Origin: Ahaetulla prasina
Taxonomy: Eukaryota; Chordata; Lepidosauria; Squamata; Colubridae
Assembly (NCBI RefSeq): GCF_028640845.1
Contig: NC_080540.1
Location: 280,007,524 to 280,071,523 of the forward strand
Direction of reading: 5' to 3'
Length of the DNA: 64,000 nt
Shown: in pieces, positions 23,701 to 35,700 of the stretch
How positions within the stretch are numbered: the stretch's first letter is position 1
Layout: each line of letters opens with the position of its first letter
Notes under the pieces: model-generated
What the model was told of the DNA's origin: nothing
Database searches by the model: none
What the model saw: only the letters and a program-made list of their open reading frames with translations
Position numbers and translations under genes: made by a program

Positions 23701-26700
23701 ATCTGCAAGGACTCCTTTACATTTTTTAAAAATCTAATGTAAAGTAATATTTCATACCTTTACTTTGGATCTTGATGATCTCTCCTGTTAAAATTTCTTT
23801 TATCCTTTGACACATAAGACTTTCCTCAATATCTGCATTGACTTTTATAAGTATATTTTGCTGTTCAGAATACCAAGCTTCCAAGGGGGGCCAAGCGTCT
23901 AGGAAACCTATAATTCTACACAATAAAATATCAAAATCAAGATCACAAATACTGAAATGTTGCTCAATGTCTATGGAGATTCTCAGTCATCCAGGACATG
24001 GTTGTCCCAAAGGTGCTTTCACCTTTCAAAGTCCAGTTGCCTCTTGAAAAAAAACCCTTTGGGACATGAAATGATGCTCATAATCCATTTAAGAAGGAAT
24101 GACTACAATCAACACCTAAAGATACCTACCAGCTAAGTTGAGAATTGGGTATGCTGGAATTGGGTAAATCTAGTTTAATGAAAAGAAGGACTTGGGGTGA
24201 CATGGTAGCAGTGTTCCAATATCTAAGGGTTTGCCACAAAAAAGAAGGAGTCAAGCTATTATCCAAAGCACTTGAGGGCAGGACAAGAAGCAGTGGGTGA
24301 AAACTAATCAAGGAGAGAAGCAACCTGACAGTTAAAACAATTTAATCAGTGGAACAACTTTCCTCCAGAAGTTGTGAATGCTCCAACACTGGAAGTTTTT
24401 AAGAAGAGATTAGACAACCATTTGTCTGAAATAGTATAGGGTTTCCTGCCTGAGCAGGGGGTTGGACTAGAAGATCTCCAAGGTCCCTTCCAACTCTGTT
24501 ATTCTGCTATTATGATACTGATGTAGCATTTTGATATTATCTATTCACATTTATCAGCTGGCTCAAAAAAAAAGTCAATATTCAGCCATATTATTTCTTC
24601 TATGGGCATATAGTGAAAACCCCGCATTTTGTTATCATCTAGGTAACATTTTCTATACTTTTTAGTTCCTGCTGCCTCTCCCAGACCAAAATGCAACTAA
24701 CCTGTGCTGCATCTGGCCCCACACCGATTTTAATTCCTCTCTTTGCTGGATTTTTGTTTCTGAAATATAAGCAGTGGTTTTCTGTTCTCTTTGATAGGAG
24801 TTACCTGTTGGATTTAAAAAAGAATAATCTTTTGAAACATGTTTCTATGGCTATATGATTTAAAGAAACAAAGATAAATCACATCCTTTAAATAATGTCT
24901 GATATTTATAATCTCCTTAATGATGGGCGTGCCAATACTGAATTGTTTGGGGGTTTAGGCAAAGACATACAGAAGCTCACATTGTAGTGGTCACCTGTAC
25001 TAGATAACAACATGAAAATCAACTAGGTGCTGGGGAGTATTTCTATAGTATGCAGAATTGTTTAAACTGCATAAAAATTGCAAATTAGGATATGATTTTT
25101 TTCTATTCTGTATAGATTAACATTGTAACTTGCAACTGCCAAATGCCTTATAGGAGGCAAAATTATTTTTGGGAGCAAATACAACAATACACTGCTGTAA
25201 TAAGTGTGTAGGCTCCTTCTTTGATTGTCTATAAAAATCAAGGTCCTCTCTAACAAGCCCCATCCTAGTTTCAGTTTCTTGATGAGCACTTTACAAAGTG
25301 CTTGAATACCAAGAGATATATCATTCTTCCCTAAAGTGCTTTAGTGGAAAGAACCATCAGGATGAGGTGGAACAGTCACTGAGGATCAAAGCAAAGGATC
25401 AGTAGAAGTAAAAAGGAAGCAAAAAGAAAAGAAGACAAATTGATCTCCTTCCCAGCTTCACCAAAATGCTTGTGAGTCAACAGACTACTGTGCAATACAA
25501 GTACTTCTCCATACCACTTGTACAGCAACCGCTCAGCACTTCGGTGATCACATGATCATGATCTGGGTGGTTGGCAACTAGCCCACCTTTCCAACGGTTG
25601 TAAAATCCCGCAGTCGCATAATTGCAATTTGCAACCTTCTCTGCAAACTTCCCACAAAAAATGAGGAAGCAGCAGGACATTGGATTTTGCAGTCGACATA
25701 AGGTCCTTGCTTAGCAACCAACACAGTTCTTGCTTAACAATGGTAACCAGAGATTTCCAAAACTGCCATTGCTAAGCAGATTGGTTACATGATGTTATGC
25801 ATTAAAGCCACATTGCTTAGTGATGGAAATTCAGGTACTAATTATCCATCATCAATTGAAGACTATAGGTACTGATGTCAATCTCTCAATAAGCTTTGCC
25901 CTTTGCTGCAAGCTTTAAATACTGAACTTACCCTTCTCTGTTGCTACCCGATTCATCACAATGGAGTCTGTAACATCTAACAAAATAGCAAAGTCAAGAC
26001 CAGGTGGATGCACAGGAGGCTCTTTTGGAGCTGCAGGGTCTGTAACCAGTGTGGGCTTTTTCAAGTTTATTATATTAGTTTCTGTCTGGTCTGGATCTCG
26101 TCCGGTCAATGCTTTTTCAAGCAGTTTGGCCTGATTGAGTGTCATTGGAAATCCATCCATGATCCAACCTCTTTCTGGCTGTAACCGACTAAATTAAAAA
26201 AAGGAGGCAGGGAGGGGTTGACAGAGAGAGATCAAGACCAAAAATGAAACATATTTCAAAGAAATTATTAAACTCTAAGTAAAACAAATTTTGAAATTTG
26301 TTCCTTCTTCCATTACTACATTTACAACGTTATTCTAAAATTTCTTCTTGGAATTCTGATATATCATCAAAAGGATACATTCTGAGTAAACTCACTTCAG
26401 TCAACCTTCCCACGTTTGGTGCTCTTCAAATGAGTTAAAATTAAGAGCTTTCCTTCACTTTTATCAATCTGAGGCAAAAAAATGCCCCCAACAATTTTTC
26501 TTCTTCTGTGTCTTCAAAATACTCCCATATGATAGCTGAGGCAGTGCTGCCTTTGCTTAACTGGCATTACATTAATATTTTCTTTCTTCTCCTGGGAAGC
26601 TTTGTTATGTCCCAACCTGGTGCTCTTCACTTTAAACAGTGATATAATGAGGTCACCAGTAGAAGACAGGTGGGCCTGTCCTCTCCCCTCCATTACCTGG

Positions 26701-29700
26701 GCACCGGCTTCAAGGTACTTTATCATTTACAAAATCTAATTCTTTCAAAATGGGCTTTCCATCAATACTGGAATGGGGTGAACAACAGCTAAATGGTGCT
26801 GTTGGAATGGGGTGTGCTTCAGAGTGAACAGGGAGAGAAAGGGTGGGAACCGACCATCCAATTGAATCAAATACCTTCATGTCTCAAATACCACTAAACT
26901 TGGTGGAATGCAAAAGCAAGAAGGCAGATGGGTATCTCTGGGGCAAATATATCAATACTGAAATACTGTCTATTGTATCCTACTGTGATTCGCCCCCTGG
27001 TGGAAGTATATATTGAGTTGCTTTAAAATGAAATTCTTACAGGAATTGGTTCACTGCATTCTAAAAATAACACAGAAACTAATAACATAAGAAGAAAAAA
27101 ACTGAGGATTATTCATACTTGGAGTGTTCTAAAATTCTTGGCACTTGTAGAGACTGACATATCTCTGCCTCATTAAATAAAGGAGAACAGGGCCAAGTAT
27201 TTAGGGAATCTATATTTCTTGGAAAAGCTACATTTGACTTTGGGAGTCAAACCCCAGGCAAATTAAGATTAAAAACACTTCATTAAATAATCTTTTTAGA
27301 CTTCATAATCACAATCATTTAACTTGTCTAGATAATTATCGTCTAACAATCTCATCAAAATCATTTAACTTGTGTAAACACTAAGAGAGCCAGTTTGATG
27401 AAGTAGTCATAAGGCACCAGCCTAGAAACTAGGAGACTATGAATTCTAGTCCTGCCATAGTCTAAAGTTGTGATGGCGAACCTATGGCATGTGTGCCAGA
27501 GGTGGCACACAACACCCTCTCTGTGGGCACGCGAGCCATCATCCCAGTTTAGCTCTGCTGCGCATATGCGTGTGCCTCCCACCAGCCAATTGGTCTTCGG
27601 GTCTCTGCCGTGCATGCATGGGGGTGGGGTGTGTATGATGGCGTGGCATGTGCGGGGGCTGTGCACGCTTGTGGGGGCACATGCATCGGGGTGGGGCACA
27701 TGCGCAGGGTGCATGTGTGGGGGCAGTGTGCATGCATGGGGATGCACACCCTTTGCATTTTGGGGGTTCAGGCGTGCACACATTCACACGTGTGCACTTT
27801 GGGCACTCGCCCCGGAAAAGGTTAGCCATCACTGGTCTAAAGCCAGCTGGGTGATTTAAGAATAGTCTCTCTCTAATTGGATTAGAAGACCTCCAAGGCC
27901 CCTTCCAGCCCTATGATTCTATGTTCTCTCTCTCAGCTTTAGAAGGCAGGCATAGGCAAGCTATTTCTGAAAATATTGCCAAGAAAACTGCAAGGGCTCC
28001 TCCAGGAAGTAGCCAAGAGTTAAGACTGATTCAAAGGCACAAAAAATTAAAATTAAATTAATGATTGTGACCCCCATATATTACAAACATCTATTAGTCC
28101 CCATTTACAAGTTTGTCCAGGCTAAATAAAACAAACTAAAATGAAAATATAGGGAAAATAACATTACAGGTAGTCCTCACTTAATGATTGGTTACTTAGC
28201 AACCAATCTGAAATATCAATAACCTCCCCAGAGCTGTTTATCATCTGGTTATATCACGTGATGGTATTTTGAATACTTGGCAACCAGCTCACATTTATAG
28301 TTCCTTGCAGCATCCTATAGTCATGTGACTATGATTTTTGGCAGTTTGCCAGTTTCTGGTGTTTACTTTTGTTTTCCAGCAAATATTAAGGACTGCAGCA
28401 TTCATTTAGCAACTGCCATAAAAAAACATAAAATTGGGCAATTCCGGGCTCAATTACGTTGCAAGTTGTAAGGACTACCTGTACATCATTTGTTATTTGC
28501 ACCAAGTACTGTTTTGTTTGTTTCATCTTGCAGAAATGTGGATGCAGATATATTTTCCTTGTGTGACATTTCAGAGCCGCAAAGCTCTAAAAGCTAGACA
28601 GTGAATATAAACTTGATGTTATGATTAATATTTCCTGTCTGTGTAAACAAGCTCTTATTCTTATTCTGTTTAATGGGAGACAATTTCTAGATTAATTTAA
28701 GGATCATTACAATAACAAACATAACGGCAAATGGCAAATCTAGACAGTATACTAAAAATCAGAGACATCACCCTGCCAACAAAAGTGTGTATAGTCAAGG
28801 CTATGGTTTTCCCAGTGGCAATGTCTGGCTGTGAAAGTTGGACCATAAGAAAGGCTGAGCGCCAAAGAATTGAGGCCTTTGAACTATGGTACTGAAGAAG
28901 ACTCCTGCGAGTCCCTTGGACTGCAAGGCGATCAAACCAGTCAGTCCTAGAGGAGATCAACCCTGACTGCTCTTTAGAAGGCCAGATCCTGAAGATGAAA
29001 CTCAGATACTTTGGCCACCTAATGAGGAGGAAGGACTCACTGGAGAAGAGCCTAATGCTGGGAAAGATTGAGGGCAAAAGAATAATGGGATGGCAGAGAA
29101 TGAGGTGGCTGGATGGAGTCACTGAAGCAGTAGGCGTGAGCATAAATGGACTCCAGTGGATGGTAAAGGACAGGAAGGCCTGGAGGAACATTCTACATGG
29201 GGTCACGATGGGTCAGACATGACTTCGCAACTAACAACAACAACAATGACAAAATCTGACCCTACTATTACATTAAAAGTTAAGCAGACATTTATTTCAT
29301 ACCTAATAGCTTCCACCATGATGCCAACTAGTAATTCATCTGGAATGTTTTTTCCTTTCTTTAACAATGACTCTGTTCCTGCACCAAGCTGAGCACGAAT
29401 AGAAAGCTGTGGAATTTATGAGAGATATTTAAAAAGATATTCAAATTTAGTAAAAACATAAACTTTTCCCACATGTGTGCATTTCTTTATTAAACTTAAA
29501 TCCCACCCTTCTGCTCAAAACAATGAAAATGATTTTTTAAAAATGAAATGTGTACTATGGGATAAAGAATTCTAATTAAAACCGAAAAACAAATCATTCA
29601 GAAAGACATCACCGGTTACGGAATGCTTATTTTAATATGGTAAGAAAATAATTGATTTATAATAATTTAATGTTGCTACAGGTTTTTAAACATTATTACA

Positions 29701-32700
29701 AGTTTATAATCATCTTTTTAAAAACTACCCAAAATTTAATTATATAAATACATTAACATAAAAGATTTTAAAGAGTAAAAACAATAAAACTAATAGTTTG
29801 AAAACAATTAAGCAGAAATTAGAGGATTTTGCCAAACTAAGGCAAGACCTAGGAGCATAAAGAAAACTCAAATTTTTGGTGAAATCAATCCACAGCAACG
29901 ATCTATTTTATCTCAGCAAATTGTGCTGTAATCAGTACAGCATCTTATATTTAAGATAAATACTCAGTAGGCCTGTGCAGAAATAAGTGGTTTCCTAGAT
30001 AATTCATCTTTACTACGTGGTCAATTATTAAATGATACCTTGATTCTAAAACATGTTTTCAATAGCTGGTTTTTCTTTAGTAGCTCAAATAGGAAGTCAG
30101 GACTGAATCAAATTCTAGGACGTTGAAGAAGGGGGATTTGACCTTTTGCTGCGGTCACAATGTCAGTCAGATGCTTACTTGGTAAGCACTTCCTATTTGC
30201 AGTAGGAATGAAACTTTTACAGTACTCTATAGAACAGGGGTCTCCAACCTTAGTAACTTTAAGGTTTGTGGACTTCAACTCCTAAAGTTCCTCAGCCAGT
30301 TTTGCTTTGAACTCTGGGAGTTGAAGTCCACAAACCTTAAAGTTACTAAAGTTGGAGACCCCTGCTATAGAAAGATAGTTGGAAACTATTTTGCATGGTC
30401 ACACAAATTGGAATCAGAAATAAAGGGTAAGAATTGCAACCATACAGTTTCTGTTTAAATATAAAGAAAAAAATTCTTGACCGTAAGTACTATATAGCAC
30501 CAGAAATATCTACTATAGGGAGTGGAATGGAATGGAATGGAACGGAACAGACCAGAACAACAGAGTTGGAAGGGACCTTGTAGGTCACCTAGTCCAACCC
30601 CACCCCCACCCCTCCCAAGCAGGAGACCCTACAGAAGACAGGGACTGTGGGCTCTACCTCTCTAAAGGTTTTTAAAAAGATGCTGGACAGTCACTTCTCA
30701 AGAATAGTTTTAATTGGTTTCTGGTACATTAGAGCAGGGGTCTCCAACCTTGGTCCCTTTAAGACTTGTGGACTTCAACTCCCAGAGTCCCTCAGCCAGC
30801 AAAGCTGGCTGAGGGACTCTGGGAGTTGAAGTCCACAAGTCTTAAAGCGACCAAGGTTGGAGACCCCTGCATTAAAGGATTGACTAGATGACTTTTCTAT
30901 TCTCTTCCAAATCCACAGTTCTATGACTCTATACACTGAACAGATTCATTGGAAAAGACCCTGCTGTTGGGAAAGACTGATGGCAAAAGGAGAAGGGGAT
31001 AGCAAATATTGACATGGTTAGATAGTGCCATCGATGCAGTGGGCAGACTCAGTGAGACAGTGGAGAATGGGGGGAGGGGGGTCTGGCGTGCTATGGTCCA
31101 TGGTCACACAAAGAGTCAGACCTGACTGCACAACAACACATATGGAACAAAATGCTGCAAACAATAACACTCCCAGATCTAGAAGACGCCAAAACTCAAG
31201 GGCACTTAGTCTTGCCAGGATTCAGTTGAAATCTATTGTTCTCCATCCAGACATCCACAGACCTCAGGCTCCAAGATCGGACAACAACATCAGTGTGTAG
31301 TTTGTGAGGGGCAGAGATATATAACTGAGTTCCACCAGCATATTGGTCATGCCTCACCTCAGGGCGACATGTACATGTTAGATAGGAGTGGAGAAAATAT
31401 CAAACTCTCTTCAAGCGAAGCGTACAAGGGCATCCAGTTTAGCACTGGCTTTGCCTTGGCCATTATAGTCTTTATTGATTGACAATTGCTTTCCAACTTT
31501 GTCCCTTTGGTTTGACTCCTAGCTCTCCCCTTACAGCTCAGTTCAGACTCTCTTCAAAAACATACATGGATCATGTTCAAGCGTAAATTATATTTAAAAG
31601 AGTTATTTAGGTTCAAAGAAACAACTCGCACTAATCAATTAATGTTCTTCCCCTAGCTTTGAACAACTACTTTCTAAAAGTTAGCTACATGATATTAGGT
31701 GCTGCTGTTTGGGGACAGCCTATAAGAAGCTTCAAATTATTTTGAATGCTGAAGCAATGAAATATTTTTTAAACAACCCATGAAATTGAACAATTAATAA
31801 ACTGTACAACTTTTCCCAGTCTGGTGGCCTCCCTCCCACTTTCAATCCCAAACAAACAGGGAGAAAACCAGATTGGGGAAACTGACCTGAAGAAATGAAA
31901 TATATGTTTTTCAAAATATACAAGGACTCCAGGGACCCAGCCGTGCTGAGTTTAGCTTCTGAAGCTGAATTGAAAAACTGCAATGAGAGTTTAAAAAGCT
32001 AGAATAATTGCATAGATATAAAATATGTTTTCTTCAGCTTGGTCGACAAATCCAATCAAACCAGCATATTTGTATATAATATCCACACACATATAAAATT
32101 GTCTGTGGCTTATATCGTTAAAACGTTCTTTCCAAATCTAAACTTTCTAAGTTGGAAATTATTGTTTCTATTCTATTTTCTGGAACAAAAAAAATTAATT
32201 GTATGTTGATTGTTGTTTATTTTGTACCTTCAATTTTCAGACTTTTGTCAGAAACAACCTTAATATCTAAATACAAGAGAAGTTAAAATCCAGTTCATAC
32301 TTTGGTTAATTCATCCTCAGCCTCACTTATCTCCATTTGGTCAATCATCACAGCAGAGCTTGTTTTCTCAATACTTTCTAGGAACAGTAAAATACCAAAA
32401 AGCAAAACAATTAGGATCTGGATATTAATGTTTAATTCCTTGTGCATGGTCTACTACTCTTTGTGCCAAACAAATCTTCAAAACTGGTTTATCATCAATA
32501 CGATGGCATTTTTAAAGATACATAATAACATTTAATACTAAGGTGTATAAAAATGTTTACGTATGTATAACAAGAAATGAAATGAATGGATTACTGATGA
32601 ATTTCTCAATTCTGTCTGTACACTACTCTTTTTACTGACTATGTATCTAGCTCCCAAGACTTGTTTAATCCCAAAATTTCTCAATTTGATTCCTGAATTT

Positions 32701-35700
32701 CATCATGGTCGCAGGTTTCAAATTAGCTACAACTCTTCTCATTCCACCACATTACTATCATGACAATTATTTAGCAACTTATCAAACTGACAGCCAGTTT
32801 GGTGTTGAGCAGGATTGTCAAACTGGCAGCCCATGGGCCGGAGGTGTCATGTGCAGGCCACGCCCATCCCAGCTCCACAAAGGGGAAAAAACATCGTGAA
32901 ATGTCACATGATGGTAACGTAACATTGCGAGTTTGACACCCGTGGTATAGAGCAGGGGTAGTCAACCTTTTTATACCTATTGCCCACTTTTGTATCTCTG
33001 TTAGTAGTAAAATTTTCTAACCGCCCACCGGTTCCACAGTAATACGCTGTGTACTGTCGTCTGCGCATGCCTCTCGCGCATTGTGGATTGGGTTTGGGGG
33101 GGGTGCTGGCTACCAGCTCTGCTTGTCTGTTACAGCTGGGTTATGTGGGGGGAGATGCGCGAGCCATTCTGGGATGAGGCTCTTTTGTCTGCGGTCACAC
33201 TATAGTGCCATTTTGTTTCACTTATGTAATGTGAACTAAACTTATGCGTGGGCGATACAAATAGTATATTTTCAGAAATTTAAATTGTCACGGGGAATTT
33301 TATGAAAACCTAATGAAAATATTTTTAAATAATGCTATGACATTTTTTAAAAAAGTCAATTAAATTAAAAAGAAGGAAAGTGCTTCAGAATCGAACAAAA
33401 TCCCTACCGCCCATCAAGAAAGCTAGAACGCCTACTAGTGGGTGGTAGGGACCAGGTTGACTACCACTGGTGTAGAGGTTAGAGGTCTAGAAACCAGAAA
33501 GCATATAAGTTCTAGTCCTGCCTTAGGCATGAAAGCTGGTTGGCTGATTTTTTGGCCAATCACCAGGAGACTGAGAGTTCTAGCCCTGTCTTGGGCATGA
33601 AAGCCCATTAGGTGACTTTGGGCCAGTCATTCTCTTTCAGCCTGACTTAATTAATTTCCCGTCACAACTAATGGATGAATGTTTTATTGATTTAAAAAAC
33701 TGGATCCTGCACTTGCAGGAAAAACATTAGAGAGAAAAACAAATAACATCTTATCACTGCATGTAAACTAAATCAATAAACCAAAACCATATCAACATCT
33801 TTTAATACCAATGTGCATGTTTACATTAGTAATATAGAAACAGAGAAGAAGCATATGAGCTAAATTAAAATATGTGCCAAAATGGAAAAACAAATCAATT
33901 TAATTTTAAACTTTAAAAACATTTTCTTTCAATGCAGAGACAATGTGAATAAGTAGTTTGGAAGCAACCAACTTTCATACCATGAGACATTCGCCATGTT
34001 TAATTATACCATCTCCACACACATCATGTGCAAAATTCTGGTCCTGAAACTTATAATCTGTAGTTTTGTAAAGGACTTTGATGGTAAGAATCATTGGGCA
34101 AGCATTTTGCCAAACTTGTTGAAATTTTCTGAGATAAGACTTTGTATTAATGTCAAAGTTTTACAAAGGGATATAGGTGGCAGCTTTATAGTAACAGAAC
34201 TGTTGCAAAAACTTACAAATCTATATAAATTGTTCATGAATCCTCTTGTAAGGAGAAGGGCTAGACACAATGAATGAAAAAATGAAATACTGCTGCAAAC
34301 CTGGGCTACTGTAGCTGGGCTGTATCTGCAACCATATGTGGTGGTAACAAATTATAATGTTCTGGAACTCTATGGTACCCTCCAGGGGTAACCTGGACTT
34401 TTGCAACCCTCATGTGGCAGTTTTGGCAAAGTAAGAGCTTTGTGTTTTGGCCATCTCATTTTAAGCCTGGTGTGGATGAATTCCAACATCAGATTTTTAT
34501 TTATGGATTTACCTTTGGGCTCCTCAATTGTTATGTCCTGTTCTGCTGACTCATAAGTTTTCAATACTACCAATGAAGCCTTAGAAGCCTCTTTTAGAAC
34601 CTTTTCAAATAAACAAGCAAAGAAATCATTAGCCATTTCTTTTTTCTCTTTGTAAAACACTGGTAAATTTTGGAAGACAGTTTTGTAAATTATCAACACT
34701 GAATAAGTATATAATACTTTAAGAACTCAACAAGAATCCAGTGAAAGAACATTGTTAACACTTTTTGATATGAGGTAGTATTGAGACAATAGCTGGGTTC
34801 CTACTTTGGACTGAGCAATAGCTGGTTAAGCTTAGTTTGTTGGGCGAGTATAATTTATTTATTAGTGTATTGGATTTATCCCCGCCCCCTTTCTGTCAAT
34901 TTGATAAACAATTGTTATTTATAAATCCTAATGACTGGATTCACACATGATGTATTGTCATGGGTTACTTTTTCTCCCAATGAAAACTAACCATATGCAA
35001 CCAATTGATCAGATGCCTTCAGCTCTCGATTCAGGAAAGGACAAGGACGCACAAGTTGTGGGGGGGGGATGTAAAAAATAAACACAAACAAAGTGGGAAT
35101 GGAATGCACGTATATATATTCTTGTGAGCCACATGTTTGTTTATTAAATTTATAAGGCCACTCGATTCCTTCATGATTACGGATGGCATATAGTATACAA
35201 ACCAGGGTGAAATGCTCCCGGTTCAGACTGGATCACTTGATCCGGTAGTAATGGCAGCGAGTGGTTCAGAGAACCAGTAACAAAAATCCCTGCCCCCCCC
35301 CCGCCCAGCTGAGCCGCGTGATCATCAGAGGTTTTTTTTTTTACTTTTAAAAGCATTTTTTCTTCTGCTGAAAAAATGCTTTTAAAGCTAAAAAAAAGGC
35401 CTCTGATGATCGTGTGGCTCAGCTGGGATTGTCGGGGGCTTTTAAAAGCATTTTTTCTACTGAAGGCTCTGACGATCAGGCAACTCAGCTGGGATCATCA
35501 GAGCCTTTTAAAAGCATTTTTTCAGCCGAAGAGGTTGTAGAAAAAATGCTTTTAAAAGTAAAAAAAAAAAAAAGTTGGCTACGCCCACCCAGTCACATTA
35601 CCCACCACAACCAAGCCACGTCCACAGTAGTAACAAATTTTACATTTCACCACTGATGCAAACGATTTAAAACATTTATGCCCTTTCCTGGATAGGGAAG

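Larger units (their letters stand above)
32791..33650 (+). mobile_element. SINE family C, split by two hAT elements
   Basis: The SINE head CAGCCAGTTTGGTGTTGAG (32791-32809) continues after the two hAT elements as GTGTAGAGGTTAGAGGTCTA at 33470. The body repeats a segment with GAGTTCTAGCCCTGTCTTGG and GTGACTTTGGGCCAGTCATT. Confidence 0.65.

Noticed and set aside
27361..27859. Cluster of six overlapping Cys/His/Pro-rich open frames, resembling a metal-binding protein
   Set aside because: All come from the alternating TGCATG-type sequence of a hAT element with a perfect GTCTAAAG duplication. No single frame is favoured.
28697..29206. 169-residue minus-strand open frame
   Set aside because: Antisense to the Bov-B LINE 3' end. 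The sense strand carries the recognisable Bov-B peptide.
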